NCBI GenBank assembly: GCA_963781895.1
Contig: CAWAIM010000025.1
Coordinates: 1-64,000, forward strand
DNA: 64,000 bases
Direction of reading: 5' to 3'
From: Roseiarcus sp963781895
Lineage (GTDB): Bacteria > Pseudomonadota > Alphaproteobacteria > Rhizobiales > Beijerinckiaceae
Shown here piece after piece: positions 27,272 to 36,368 of the stretch. The notes beneath the pieces were generated by a model. The model made no database searches, was not told the origin of the DNA, and saw nothing but the letters and a program-made list of their open reading frames with translations. How positions within the stretch are numbered: position 1 is the first letter of the stretch; each line of letters starts with the position of its first letter. Position numbers and translations under genes: made by a program.

Positions 27272-28180
27272 ATGGATCGCCTGACGGGACTTCAGCTCTT
27301 CGTTCGCGTCGTCGAGACGGGCAGCTTCTCGCGCGCGGCGAACGAACTCGGGCTCACCCAGCCGACGGTGACCAAGCATGTTTCCGGGCTCGAGCGGCGG
27401 CTCGGCGTGCGCCTGCTCAACCGCAACTCGCGCGGCGTCGCCATGACCGAGATCGGCTCGCTCTATTTCGACCGGTGCAAGCTCGTGCTGCGCGAATTCG
27501 ACGCCACGGAGACCATTGTCTCGGAGCGGCGCGGCGATCTCGCCGGCCCGCTGCGCATCGGGGTTTCAATGGCCTTCGGCCGCAGCGTGATCGCCCCGCT
27601 CGTGTTCGAATTCCTGATGCTCCATCCCAATCTGAAAATCGATCTCAACTGCGAGGACCGCTATGTCGACGTCGTCGCCCACGGTCTCGACATGGCGATC
27701 CGCCTCGGCAAGCTCGCCAATTCTTCGCTCGGCTGCCGCTACATCGGCTCCAATCCCTGGGTGATGACGGCTTCGAACGCTTACCTCGAATCCCATGGCG
27801 AGCCGCAGCGCCCCGATGATCTGGGCGCGCACAAATGCCTGATCTACTCCACCGCGCAGGGCGACGAGGTCTGGCGCCTGCTCGACGCGTCCGGCCGCGA
27901 AAGCGTCGTGAGCGTCAACGGCCCGCTCAAATCGAACAATCTCTCGATCCTCCTCAGCGCCGCGCTGAAAGGAATGGGCGTCGCGCTCCTGCCGATGTAT
28001 CTGGCGGCGGACGCGCTCCGGGCGGGCGAACTGCGCTCCCTGCTCGCCGACTATCTCCTGCCGAAACAGGAAATCAACGTCGTCTTTCCGTCGCCCCGCT
28101 TCGTTCCCGCCAAGGTTCTGGCGCTGATCGCGTTCCTGCAACAGCGATTCCGCGACGAGTGGTGGGTCGGGCGGTCCTGA
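27272..28180 (+). CDS. LysR family transcriptional regulator
   Basis: A 302-residue LysR-type regulator. The N-terminal winged HTH reads LQLFVRVVETGSFSRAANEL and GLTQPTVTKHVSGLERRLGV (~8-46). The effector-binding domain begins GPLRIGVSMAFG near residue 90 and ends with a C-terminal helix LALIAFLQQRFRDEWW. It belongs to the AaeR/DhcR-like branch common beside small catabolic operons. It precedes gcl on the same strand with a 202-bp gap containing a perfect LysR-box palindrome, so it probably controls the glyoxylate operon. The effector (glyoxylate or a precursor) is inference. Confidence 0.9.
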   Translation: MDRLTGLQLFVRVVETGSFSRAANELGLTQPTVTKHVSGLERRLGVRLLNRNSRGVAMTEIGSLYFDRCKLVLREFDATETIVSERRGDLAGPLRIGVSMAFGRSVIAPLVFEFLMLHPNLKIDLNCEDRYVDVVAHGLDMAIRLGKLANSSLGCRYIGSNPWVMTASNAYLESHGEPQRPDDLGAHKCLIYSTAQGDEVWRLLDASGRESVVSVNGPLKSNNLSILLSAALKGMGVALLPMYLAADALRAGELRSLLADYLLPKQEINVVFPSPRFVPAKVLALIAFLQQRFRDEWWVGRS

Positions 28181-28203
28181 ACCGAGGCGCGGCTGGTTCA
28201 TCT

Positions 28204-28218
28204 ATTCCGTGACGGAAT
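28204..28218. promoter_or_regulatory. Perfect LysR-type T-N11-A palindrome upstream of gcl
   Basis: ATTCCGTGACGGAAT is a 15-base perfect inverted repeat with a central G. T28205 and A28217 give the T-N11-A spacing of LysR-type boxes. It lies 24 bases after the LysR stop and 165 bases before the gcl start, where an activator site is expected. Confidence 0.65.
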
Positions 28219-28382
28219 GATTGTTATTGACGCCACTGACGTTCCGCTGGGCGCCCGGCTCCGCTAATTGTGGGGCGCGCCGGACGGACGGCGTCCGACG
28301 ACCGCTCGACGACGCCCGCGTTCCGCGGACCGCCATGCGCGAATTCCGCGCGCGGCGAATTGACACCTGGAGGGAGACTCCC

Positions 28383-30158
28383 ATGACGCGGATGACGGCG
28401 GCCGCGGCCGCGGTTCTGGTGATGGAGAAGGAAGGCGTCACGAAAGCCTTCGGCGTCCCCGGCGCCGCCATCAATCCACTCTATGCGGCGCTCAGGCCGC
28501 GCAATACGATCGGCCACGTGCTCGCGCGTCACGTGGAGGGGGCGTCGCATATGGCCGAGGGCTATACGCGCGCCAATCCCGGCAACATCGGGGTTTGCAT
28601 CGGCACGTCCGGCCCGGCGGGCACCGATATGATCACCGGTCTCTATTCCGCCGCCGCGGATTCCATCCCCATCCTCTGCATCACCGGCCAGGCGCCGCGC
28701 GCGCGGCTCTATAAGGAGGACTTCCAGGCGGTCGAGATCGTCGAGATCGCGAAGCCCGTCGCCAAATGGGCGGTGATGGCGCGCGAGCCGGGGCTCGTGC
28801 CCCGCATCTTCCAGCAGGCTTTCCATGTGATGCGCTCGGGGCGTCCCGGGCCCGTTCTGATCGATCTGCCGTTCGACGTGCAGATGGCCGAGATCGAATT
28901 CGACATCGAAACCTACGAACCCCTCCCGGTCTACAAGCCGAAGGCGACGCGGGCGCAGATCGACAAGGCCCTGGCGATGATGCAGGAGGCGGAGCGTCCG
29001 CTGATCGTGGCCGGCGGCGGAATCATCAATGCCGACGCGTCGGATTTGCTGGTCGAATTCGCCGAACTGACGGGCGTGCCGGTCATCCCGACGCTGATGG
29101 GCTGGGGAACGATTCCCGACGATCACCCGCTGATGGCGGGCATGGTCGGGCTGCAGACGGCGCACCGCTACGGCAATGCGACGATGCTGGCGTCAGACTT
29201 CGTGCTCGGCGTCGGCAACCGCTGGGCCAACCGCCACACCGGATCGATCGACGTCTACGCCAAGGGCCGCAAGTTCGTTCACGTCGACATCGAGCCGACG
29301 CAGATCGGCCGTGTCTTCAATCCTGATTTCGGCATCGTCTCGGACGCGAAAGCCGCTCTGGAATTGTTTGTCGAGGCCGCGCGCGAAATGAAGGCGGGGA
29401 AGGCTCTTAAAGACCGCGGCAAGTGGGCCGGAGAGTGCCGCGAGCGCAAGCGGACCATGCTGCGCCGCACGCACTTCGAGGAAACGCCGATCAAGCCGCA
29501 GCGCGTTTACGAGGAGATGAACAGGGCCTTTGGCAAGGATGTCTGCTATGTTTCGACCATTGGCCTGTCGCAGATCGCGGCCGCCCAATTCCTCCACGTC
29601 TTCAAGCCGCGGCGCTGGATCAACTGCGGCCAGGCGGGGCCGCTCGGCTGGACGATATCGGCCGCGCTCGGGGTGCGGGCGGCCGACCCGGAGCGCCCGA
29701 TCGTCGCCATTTCCGGCGATTACGATTTTCAGTTCATGATCGAGGAGCTGGCGGTGGGGGCTCAATTCAAGCTTCCCTACATCCATGTGGTCGTGAACAA
29801 TTCCTATCTCGGGCTGATCCGGCAGTCGCAGCGCGGCTTCAACATGGACTATTCGGTGCAACTGTCGTTCGAAAACGCCAACTCGCCGGAGATCGGCGTC
29901 TATGGCGTCGATCACGTCAAAGTCGCCGAAGGCCTCGGCTGCAAGGCGATCCGCGTCACCGACCCGGAACGCATCGGCGATGCGCTCAAACAGGCGCAGA
30001 CCTTGATGGCGGAGTTGCGCACGCCGGTGGTCGTCGAGATCATCCTGGAGCGGGTGACCAATGTTTCGATGGGCGCCGAGATCGACAACATCACCGAATT
30101 CGAGGACCTCGCCAAGGACGCAAGCGACGCGCCGACCGCGGTCGCGCTGCTCGATTGA
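28383..30158 (+). CDS. gcl: Glyoxylate carboligase (tartronate-semialdehyde synthase)
   Basis: A 591-residue ThDP- and FAD-binding enzyme joining two glyoxylates to tartronate semialdehyde plus CO2. The family hallmark is present: Val51 replaces the otherwise universal catalytic Glu of ThDP enzymes (VLARHVEGASHMAEGYTRA). ThDP/Mg binding is at GDYDFQFMIEELAVGAQF through NNSYLGLIRQ (~450-485). The PLIVAGGGI and VGNRWANRHTG blocks of the central domain are visible. GGAGGGAGA precedes the ATG. It is the first gene of a four-gene operon with hyi, glxR and glycerate kinase, spaced 25-48 bp apart. Confidence 0.97.
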   Translation: MTRMTAAAAAVLVMEKEGVTKAFGVPGAAINPLYAALRPRNTIGHVLARHVEGASHMAEGYTRANPGNIGVCIGTSGPAGTDMITGLYSAAADSIPILCITGQAPRARLYKEDFQAVEIVEIAKPVAKWAVMAREPGLVPRIFQQAFHVMRSGRPGPVLIDLPFDVQMAEIEFDIETYEPLPVYKPKATRAQIDKALAMMQEAERPLIVAGGGIINADASDLLVEFAELTGVPVIPTLMGWGTIPDDHPLMAGMVGLQTAHRYGNATMLASDFVLGVGNRWANRHTGSIDVYAKGRKFVHVDIEPTQIGRVFNPDFGIVSDAKAALELFVEAAREMKAGKALKDRGKWAGECRERKRTMLRRTHFEETPIKPQRVYEEMNRAFGKDVCYVSTIGLSQIAAAQFLHVFKPRRWINCGQAGPLGWTISAALGVRAADPERPIVAISGDYDFQFMIEELAVGAQFKLPYIHVVVNNSYLGLIRQSQRGFNMDYSVQLSFENANSPEIGVYGVDHVKVAEGLGCKAIRVTDPERIGDALKQAQTLMAELRTPVVVEIILERVTNVSMGAEIDNITEFEDLAKDASDAPTAVALLD

Positions 30159-30183
30159 CCTCGCCAATCAAGGAGACCGGCCC

Positions 30184-30969
30184 ATGCCCAAATTCGCGGC
30201 CAATCTGACGATGCTGTTCAACGAGGTCGAGTTTCTCGACCGCTTCGCGGCGGCGGCGAAGGCCGGGTTCCGCGGCGTCGAATATCTGTTTCCATACGCC
30301 TACCCCAAGGAGGCGCTGGCCGACGCGCTCGCCAAGCACAGTCTGACGCAAGTCTTGCACAATCTGCCCGCGGGCGACTGGGCGAAGGGAGAGCGCGGCA
30401 TCGCCTGCCTTCCCGGGCGGGAAAACGAGTTCCGCGACGGCGTCGGCGTGGCGATTTCCTACGCCAAGGCGCTCGGCTGCCGTCAGCTCAACTGCCTTGT
30501 CGGGGTGACGCCGAGGGACGCCGAGGCCGGCGCGGTCCGCGCTACGCTGGTCGGCAATCTGCGCGTCGCGGCGCGCGAACTGGAAAGCGCGGGAATCAAG
30601 CTGCTGGTCGAGCCGATCAACACCTACGACATTCCCGGCTTCTATCTCAGCCGCACCGATCAGACCCTGGCGCTGTTCGAGGACGTCGGCGAACGCAATC
30701 TCTGGCTGCAATACGACATCTACCACATGCAACGCAGCGAGGGCGAACTCGCGGCCACGATCGCAAAGCATCTCGATCGCATCGCCCATGTCCAGATCGC
30801 CGACAATCCGGGCCGCAACGAACCGGGAACCGGGGAAATCAATTACGATTACCTGTTCCGCCGCCTCGACGAACTCGGGTATGGCGGATGGATCGGCTGT
30901 GAATACAAACCCAAGACGACCACCCTCGAAGGGCTCGGCTGGCTCGCTCGCGCCGCCGTCCGGGTCTGA
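30184..30969 (+). CDS. hyi: Hydroxypyruvate isomerase
   Basis: A 261-residue TIM-barrel sugar isomerase-like enzyme that interconverts hydroxypyruvate and tartronate semialdehyde. Family blocks are visible: FAANLTMLFNEVEFLDRFAAAAKAGFRGVEYLFPY at the start, LHNLPAGDWAKGERGIACLPGR, LVEPINTYDIPGFYL with the metal-ligand Glu, QYDIYHMQRSEGEL, and GCEYKP with the last catalytic Glu. It starts 25 bp after gcl with AAGGAGA upstream. Confidence 0.95.
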   Translation: MPKFAANLTMLFNEVEFLDRFAAAAKAGFRGVEYLFPYAYPKEALADALAKHSLTQVLHNLPAGDWAKGERGIACLPGRENEFRDGVGVAISYAKALGCRQLNCLVGVTPRDAEAGAVRATLVGNLRVAARELESAGIKLLVEPINTYDIPGFYLSRTDQTLALFEDVGERNLWLQYDIYHMQRSEGELAATIAKHLDRIAHVQIADNPGRNEPGTGEINYDYLFRRLDELGYGGWIGCEYKPKTTTLEGLGWLARAAVRV

Positions 30970-30995
30970 CCCGCGCGACGAACAGGAGAACGCCA

Positions 30996-31889
30996 ATGGC
31001 GAAAGTTGGATTCATCGGTCTCGGCATCATGGGACGGCCCATGGCCGGCCATCTTGCCGATGCGGGACACGAACTCAGCCTTTACAACCGAACCAAGGTT
31101 CCCGCGGAGCTCGCGTCCCGCGGCAAGGCGTGCGCTTCGTCAAAGGAGGTCGCCGAGAGCGCCGACATTGTCATCGTGATGGTGCCGGACACCCCCGACG
31201 TCGAAGCCGTGCTGTTCGGCAAGGATGGCGTGGCGGAGGGCTTGAGCCCGGGCAAGATCGTCGTCGACATGAGCTCGATTTCGCCGGTGGCGACCAAGGA
31301 ATTCGCCAAGCGCGTCAACGCCCTGGGTTGCGCTTATCTCGACGCCCCGGTCTCCGGCGGCGAGGTCGGCGCCAAACAGGCGACCCTTTCGATCATGTGC
31401 GGCGGCCCCCAGGAGACTTTCGACAAGGTCAAGCCTCTGTTCGAAAAGCTCGGCAAGAACGTCACTCTCGTCGGCGACAACGGCGCGGGCCAGACCTGCA
31501 AGGTCGCCAACCAGATCGTCGTGGCGCTTACGATCGAGGCGGTCGGCGAGGCGTTGGTGTTCGCGTCCCGCGCCGGCGCCGATCCGGCCAAGGTGCGTCA
31601 GGCCCTGATGGGCGGTCTCGCGACCTCGCGCATCCTCGAACTGCACGGCGAGCGCATGATCAAGCGCACGTTCGATCCGGGCTTTAGAATCGAACTGCAT
31701 CAGAAGGACCTCAATCTCGCGCTCTCGAGCGCCCGGGCGCTCGGCGTGTCGTTGCCGAACACGGCGAGCGCGCAGGAGCTGTTCAACGCCTGCGCCGCGC
31801 ATGGCGGCGCCAAATGGGACCACTCGGCGATCGTGCGCGCGCTCGAAATCATGGCCAATCACGAAATCGGCGCGGCGCAAAAGGCGTGA
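30996..31889 (+). CDS. glxR: 2-hydroxy-3-oxopropionate reductase (tartronate semialdehyde reductase)
   Basis: A 297-residue beta-hydroxyacid dehydrogenase reducing tartronate semialdehyde to D-glycerate. The nucleotide-binding loop is GFIGLGIMGRPMAGHL (residues 5-20). The substrate loop DAPVSGGEVGAKQATLSIMCGG and the catalytic Lys in GAGQTCKVANQIVV follow. The position between hyi and the glycerate kinase gene supports the GlxR/GarR assignment within a superfamily whose members are otherwise hard to tell apart. Confidence 0.93.
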   Translation: MAKVGFIGLGIMGRPMAGHLADAGHELSLYNRTKVPAELASRGKACASSKEVAESADIVIVMVPDTPDVEAVLFGKDGVAEGLSPGKIVVDMSSISPVATKEFAKRVNALGCAYLDAPVSGGEVGAKQATLSIMCGGPQETFDKVKPLFEKLGKNVTLVGDNGAGQTCKVANQIVVALTIEAVGEALVFASRAGADPAKVRQALMGGLATSRILELHGERMIKRTFDPGFRIELHQKDLNLALSSARALGVSLPNTASAQELFNACAAHGGAKWDHSAIVRALEIMANHEIGAAQKA

Positions 31890-31937
31890 GCGACGAGCGA
31901 CGCCGCGCAATGCCGCTCCGCGACGAAGGAGGGCGCG

Positions 31938-33203
31938 ATGGATGACGCGACGGCCCGCTCGCTGTTGCGACGCCTGTTCGACGTCGCCGTCGCTGCGGCG
32001 GACCCCGCGAAGGTCGTGCCGCGTCATCTTCCTCGAGCGTCGGGCGGCCGCACGGTCGTCGTCGGCGCCGGCAAGGCGTCGGCGGCGATGGCGCGCGCGT
32101 TCGAGCAGCATTGGACCGGCGAGCTTTCGGGCATCGTCGTCACCCGCTATGGGCATGGCGCGCCGTGCCAGAGGATCGAGATCGTCGAGGCCGCTCATCC
32201 GGTGCCGGACGAAAAAGGCCAGGACGCCGCGCGCCGCATCCTCGAATCCGTCCGCGGCCTGACCGAGGACGATCTCGTCGTCGCGCTGATCTCGGGCGGC
32301 GGTTCGGCGCTGATGAGCGCGCCGGCCGAAGGCTTGAGCCTCGCCGATAAGCAGGCCGTCAATCGCGCGCTGCTCGTCTCGGGCGCCTCGATCGACGAAA
32401 TGAACTGCGTGCGCAAGCACCTGAGCGCGATCAAAGGCGGGCGCCTCGCCGCGGCCGCCTACCCCGCGCGCGTCGTCACCCTGCTGATTTCCGACGTGCC
32501 GGGAGACGATCCCGCGATCGTCGCCTCCGGCCCCACAGTCGCCGATCCGACAACCTACGCCGACGCGCGGTCGATTCTCGCCAAATATGCGATATCGGCG
32601 CCCGCGGCGGTGACGGCGCATCTCGCGCAAGCGCGTGACGAAACTCCCAAGCCTGGCGATGCGCGGCTGAGCCGCGCGGAAATTCACGTCATCGCGGCGC
32701 CGCAGAATTCGCTGATGGCGGCGGCGGAGGCCGCAAGGTCGGCTGGCGTCACACCGCTTATTCTCGGCGATGCGATCGAAGGCGAGGCCCGCGAAGTCGC
32801 GCGCGCGCTCGCTGGCGTGGCCAAGCAGGTACGAAAATATGGTCAGCCCGTTCCAGCGCCTTGCGTGCTGCTGTCGGGCGGCGAGACGACGGTGACGCTG
32901 CGAGGAAAAGGGCGGGGCGGCCGGAATGTCGAATTCCTTCTGGCGCTCGCGCTCGCCCTCGGCGGACAGCCGCAGACCTGGGCGATCGCGGGCGACACCG
33001 ACGGCGTCGACGGCGCGGAAGAGATCGCCGGCGCGATCGTGACGCCGGACACGCTCGAACGGGCGGCGCGCGCCGACATTCGCGCGACGGACAGCCTGGC
33101 GAACAATGACGCCCATACGTTCTTCGAGGCGCTCGGCGATCAGGTCGTCACCGGACCGACTCTGACCAACGTCAATGACTTCCGCGCGATCCTGATCGAC
33201 TGA
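31938..33203 (+). CDS. Glycerate 2-kinase (GckA/TtuD type, MOFRL)
   Basis: A 421-residue kinase of the GckA/TtuD (MOFRL) family, which phosphorylates D-glycerate to 2-phosphoglycerate and is common in methylotrophs and rhizobia. The N-terminal DUF4147 domain has VVGAGKASAAMARAFE, ISGGGSALMSAP and NCVRKHLSAIKGGRLA. The C-terminal MOFRL domain has LLSGGETTVTLRGKGRGGRN, AGDTDGVDGAEEIAGA and SLANNDAHTFFEALGD. It completes the route from glyoxylate to glycolysis. In the literature ttuD names are sometimes applied to hydroxypyruvate reductase, so I leave the symbol blank. Confidence 0.92.
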   Translation: MDDATARSLLRRLFDVAVAAADPAKVVPRHLPRASGGRTVVVGAGKASAAMARAFEQHWTGELSGIVVTRYGHGAPCQRIEIVEAAHPVPDEKGQDAARRILESVRGLTEDDLVVALISGGGSALMSAPAEGLSLADKQAVNRALLVSGASIDEMNCVRKHLSAIKGGRLAAAAYPARVVTLLISDVPGDDPAIVASGPTVADPTTYADARSILAKYAISAPAAVTAHLAQARDETPKPGDARLSRAEIHVIAAPQNSLMAAAEAARSAGVTPLILGDAIEGEAREVARALAGVAKQVRKYGQPVPAPCVLLSGGETTVTLRGKGRGGRNVEFLLALALALGGQPQTWAIAGDTDGVDGAEEIAGAIVTPDTLERAARADIRATDSLANNDAHTFFEALGDQVVTGPTLTNVNDFRAILID

Positions 33204-33259
33204 GGCGCGTTCGCTATCACTTTTGTGACCGTCGCGCCTGGCGCGACCGGGACGCGGCG

Positions 33260-34054
33260 TCAGATTTGGATCCAAGTCGAGAGCGCGCGCGCCGATACGT
33301 AGATTCCGACCACCACGACCGTGACGCCAAAAATGACGCGCAACGCGCCTTTTCGCCGCGACAGGGCGTTTCCCAAGGCGACGCCAAGGAAACCTCCGAC
33401 AACTCCTCCCACGATGAAGAGCATCGCGACGCGCCAGTCGACCAACCCGGACGCGGCGTAGTTCGCGGCGGTCGTCGCTCCGAAAACCGTAACGGCGACC
33501 AGCGAGGTGCCGATAGCTCTCGTGATCGGGAGGCCCGTGGCGGCCATCAGGCCGGGAACGATGAGAAATCCGCCGCCAATGCCGAAGAAGCCGGAAAGCA
33601 GCCCTACGCCGAGGCCCGTCGCCACAAGCGCGGGCGCCAGTTTCCTGGCGGTCGCAAAGGTCAGGCGTATTTCCGGGGTTTCGATCGCTTTCGGGTTGCG
33701 CAGCATGGCCAACCCGACAGCGACCATCAGCACGCCGAAGAGCGCCAGGAGCCGATGGCCGTCGACGGCTTTCGCGACGCTCGAACCGATAAGAGCCCCG
33801 ACCACCCCCGCGAGCGAGAACACTCCCGCGCAGCGCCAGCTCACGTTGCCCACTCGCCAATGCGTGATCAGGTTGGAAAAGGCGCTAACCGAAACCGCAA
33901 TGGCGCTCGTACCGATAGCGACGTGCGGCGACGCGACCCCCACGCCATAAACGAGCAAGGGAACAGCCAGGATCGAACCGCCGCCCCCGATTAGGCCAAG
34001 CACCGCCCCAACTATCCCGCCCGCGGCGATCGTCATGGAATTCGCCACAAGCAT
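33260..34054 (-). CDS. TauE/SafE family sulfite/organosulfur exporter-like membrane protein
   Basis: About 264 residues with roughly eight hydrophobic segments. The two internal repeats carry the family's Gly-rich motifs: GAVLGLIGGGGSILAVPLLV near the N-terminus and GLLSGFFGIGGGFLIVPGLM in the second half. TauE/SafE proteins are thought to export sulfite, sulfoacetate or related anions. Being downstream of a sulfide:quinone oxidoreductase on the same strand (83-bp gap), it probably removes a sulfur oxyanion formed during sulfide oxidation (inference). The start at MLVANSMTIAAGG is chosen; a longer frame from 34093 would add a basic leader, and a GTG two codons upstream is equally possible. 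Confidence 0.87.
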   Translation of the reverse strand: MLVANSMTIAAGGIVGAVLGLIGGGGSILAVPLLVYGVGVASPHVAIGTSAIAVSVSAFSNLITHWRVGNVSWRCAGVFSLAGVVGALIGSSVAKAVDGHRLLALFGVLMVAVGLAMLRNPKAIETPEIRLTFATARKLAPALVATGLGVGLLSGFFGIGGGFLIVPGLMAATGLPITRAIGTSLVAVTVFGATTAANYAASGLVDWRVAMLFIVGGVVGGFLGVALGNALSRRKGALRVIFGVTVVVVGIYVSARALSTWIQI

Positions 34055-34136
34055 CGACACGGAGCGTCTCTTTCTCCTCTTCGCAAACCGCACGCGGCCG
34101 CTATACGATCGCGCCGCGTACGCGATGTCCCTTCGG

Positions 34137-35429
34137 CTACGCGGATCGCTTCAGTCGCTCGACCCCGATGGTCTTCATCAGGAAACGTTCATATCCGGGC
34201 TCGCTCGACCCGTTGCGCACCTTGCCCAGGAAGTACTTTTCGAAGCCGATCTTGGCCAGATGCACCCAATAGCCCTGGCCGGACCAGTTGACGTTGCGCG
34301 GCGGAATTTGCGGGATCGCGAGGAACGCGACGCCGCTGTCGCCGAAATCCGCCAGGCAAACCGCGTTCCAGGTTGGCACGTGGGTCGCCTCCTTGCCGGC
34401 GATTAAATCCCTGATGTTGTGCGCGGTCGCCGTCACCATCAATTCGATCATGTAGCCCGTCTTCGGCATGCCGACGGCGAGAGGCGTCGCCTCGTAAGGC
34501 GGGATCGCCACGCATACCCCTACCGAAAAGACGTTCGGGTATTTTGGATTGCGCTGGTGCTTGTCAGCCACAACGAATCCGCGTGGGTTGGTAAGACCCT
34601 CGATCCATTTTCCGTCTTCGCCTCTCAGGCAATCGACGCCCCGAAAGGCGGGAATGAGCATCGTGTATTTCGATGGCAGCTTATAGCTCTTCTTGATCGA
34701 ACCGTCTTCGTTGACTTCCGTCGCCTCGACGCCATCGGGCGTGATGCGGTCGACCTTCGCGTTGGTGATCCATTTGACGTCGCGGTCGCGCATGACGGAT
34801 TCGAGCAGGCCCTTGGTGTCGCCGACCCCGCCGAGGCCAAGGTGGCCGATATAGGGTTCCGGCGTCACGAAGGTGATCGGCACGCGATCCCTGATCTTGC
34901 GCCGGCGAAGTTCCGTCACCGCCAGCATCGCGTATTCGTAGGCGGGGCCGTAACAGGAGGCGCCCTGCACCGCGCCGACGACCATGGGGCCGGGGTCCTT
35001 GCAGAAGGCTTCCCATTTCTCGCTCGCGTGGCTTGCATGCCCGACGTCGCAGATCGAGTGGGTATTGGCTTGGGGCCCGAGGCCCTCGATTTCGTCGAAA
35101 GCGAGCTTGGGACCCGTCGCGATCACGAGATAGTCGTAGTTGATCTGCCCGCCGTCCCCCAGATGCACGATGTTGGCGACAGGATCGATGCGCTTGGCGC
35201 CTGAAGCATTGAACCCGATCTTCAGCTTGGCGAATGTCTTCGGCAGATGGACTTTGACTTGATCAGCGGTTCGCCAGTTGACCGCGACCCAGGGGTTCGA
35301 GGGAACAAATTGAAACCATTCCGAGTCGGATACGACCTGAATGTCCGCGGTCTTGCCGAGCAACTCGCGTAGCTCGAAGGCCATTGGAACGCCCCCGATG
35401 CCGGCACCGATCACAACCACCTTCGTCAT
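34137..35429 (-). CDS. sqr: Sulfide:quinone oxidoreductase-like flavoprotein
   Basis: A 430-residue FAD-dependent disulfide-reductase-fold enzyme. It begins with the FAD dinucleotide motif MTKVVVIGAGIGGVPMAFEL, with YDYLVIATGPKLAFDEI later. Redox cysteines expected for SQR are present: Cys159 in QGASCYGPAYEY and Cys306 in FSVGVCVAIPP, with a further Cys127. It should oxidise sulfide to polysulfide/persulfide and pass electrons to quinone at the membrane. Location in an operon under a BigR-like persulfide sensor supports the assignment. The exact SQR subtype is not determined. Confidence 0.9.
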   Translation of the reverse strand: MTKVVVIGAGIGGVPMAFELRELLGKTADIQVVSDSEWFQFVPSNPWVAVNWRTADQVKVHLPKTFAKLKIGFNASGAKRIDPVANIVHLGDGGQINYDYLVIATGPKLAFDEIEGLGPQANTHSICDVGHASHASEKWEAFCKDPGPMVVGAVQGASCYGPAYEYAMLAVTELRRRKIRDRVPITFVTPEPYIGHLGLGGVGDTKGLLESVMRDRDVKWITNAKVDRITPDGVEATEVNEDGSIKKSYKLPSKYTMLIPAFRGVDCLRGEDGKWIEGLTNPRGFVVADKHQRNPKYPNVFSVGVCVAIPPYEATPLAVGMPKTGYMIELMVTATAHNIRDLIAGKEATHVPTWNAVCLADFGDSGVAFLAIPQIPPRNVNWSGQGYWVHLAKIGFEKYFLGKVRNGSSEPGYERFLMKTIGVERLKRSA

Positions 35430-35524
35430 GGCAGAATTCCTCCTCTTGAGTCGACGGGCCTCAGCGCCGCCTCTGTCTTTTGATCGTCTTGCTTCGGATC
35501 CGCGTTAGCAGCGCCCGCCCGACG

Positions 35525-35728
35525 TCAATTGCGCGGGCAAGTCGAAATCCCGATGAGGCTATAGAGCGGGCAGGAGCCGATGAACGCGGTCACCAGCGGG
35601 ATCACGCCGATCCAGCCGACCGCATTCCAACCCGTGTGCGGAAATCCGATGGGGATCGCGTAGGCGATCAACACGAGCCCAAGAACAACTCGCACAAAGC
35701 GATCGAGACCGCCGACATTCCTACTCAT
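35525..35728 (-). CDS. DUF2892 small membrane protein
   Basis: 67 residues with two membrane helices: GLDRFVRVVLGLVLIAYAIP and AVGWIGVIPLVTAFIGSCPLYSLIG, ending STCPRN. This YgaP-like DUF2892 unit often accompanies rhodanese, SQR or persulfide dioxygenase genes. The two cysteines (SCPLYSLIGISTC) near the second helix are typical of the family and may handle sulfane sulfur (inference). It lies between the second DUF2892 gene and SQR. Confidence 0.85.
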   Translation of the reverse strand: MSRNVGGLDRFVRVVLGLVLIAYAIPIGFPHTGWNAVGWIGVIPLVTAFIGSCPLYSLIGISTCPRN

Positions 35729-35767
35729 ATTCCTCTCCCTTCCGCTTCGCGGAATGTTCGCTTGACG

Positions 35768-35971
35768 TCATCGGAAGGCCACTCCCGCCTTGACGCCCAA
35801 TCGTTTGAAAAGGACTGCGGCGGGGCAAAAGCCCGTAAACGAGGCCTGAATCAGGTTCACTCCGACCACGGCCGTCAGGATCAGCCACATCGGGCTGTGC
35901 AATTGCGCGAGCCCCAAACTCACGAGGACAACGAGGCCAGCGACGGCCAGTACCGCTCGGTCGATAGTCAT
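35768..35971 (-). CDS. DUF2892 small membrane protein (second copy)
   Basis: 67 residues, a paralogue of the next protein in the operon: DRAVLAVAGLVVLVSLGLAQLH and WLILTAVVGVNLIQASFTGFCPAAVLFKRLGV. The FCPAAVLFKRLG motif is the family signature. The ATG at 35971 overlaps the bigR-like stop (ATGA, 35968-35971) and has GGAGAG upstream, so it is translationally coupled to the repressor. Confidence 0.87.
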   Translation of the reverse strand: MTIDRAVLAVAGLVVLVSLGLAQLHSPMWLILTAVVGVNLIQASFTGFCPAAVLFKRLGVKAGVAFR

Positions 35972-36309
35972 GATGCGCTCTCCGTATGTGTTCCGCATGG
36001 GTTGTCGGTCTTGGCCGGCGAACAAAACAGTTCGTCGAGGGTTCCGATCACAATCTTCGCCGGCTCGCTTGCGATCGAATAATGTATGGTCTGCGACTCG
36101 CGGCGGGTGGTGACCAGATCGTCAGCGCGCAATCGCGCCAGATGCTGTGATATCGCGGACATGCTAAGTCCGACGGCCTGCTGCAGAGCGGTCACCGTCT
36201 GCTCGCCCTTCAGCAACTCGCACAGGAGCATCAACCGTGGCTGGCTCGCCATCGCCTTGAGGAGCTTTTCGGCGGCGCCCGCCCTTATTTGCAGTTGGTC
36301 GAAATTCAT
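35968..36309 (-). CDS. bigR: ArsR-family persulfide-responsive repressor (BigR/SqrR-like)
   Basis: A 113-residue ArsR-fold repressor. The HTH reads VTALQQAVGLSMSAISQHLARLRADDLV (~39-66). Cys30 (LMLLCELLKGE) and Cys96 (LDELFCSPAK) are 66 residues apart, exactly the spacing of the Cys pair that forms a tetrasulfide in SqrR and a disulfide in BigR; a further Cys105 is near the end. It should release DNA when sulfide/persulfide rises. It is the first gene of the sulfide operon and divergent from an RND efflux operon across 59 bp, so it may control both. The symbol is by similarity; sqrR is equally fitting. Confidence 0.88.
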   Translation of the reverse strand: MNFDQLQIRAGAAEKLLKAMASQPRLMLLCELLKGEQTVTALQQAVGLSMSAISQHLARLRADDLVTTRRESQTIHYSIASEPAKIVIGTLDELFCSPAKTDNPCGTHTESAS

Positions 36310-36317
36310 GCTTGCTA

Positions 36318-36336
36318 ATTTAGTGACAGCTCAAAT
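36318..36336. promoter_or_regulatory. Candidate BigR/SqrR-like operator
   Basis: ATTTAG-TGACAG-CTCAAAT is an imperfect inverted repeat in the 59-bp gap between the repressor gene and the RND operon, in a markedly AT-rich stretch. A repressor bound here would cover both promoters. Confidence 0.55.
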
Positions 36337-36368
36337 ATAAGTCAAGCCCTGTTTTTGGAGCCCTTTCG

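Noticed and set aside
31140..33860. A 906-codon minus-strand open frame across glxR, the glycerate kinase and tauE
   Set aside because: Arg/Gly/Asp-rich shadow of three recognised genes.
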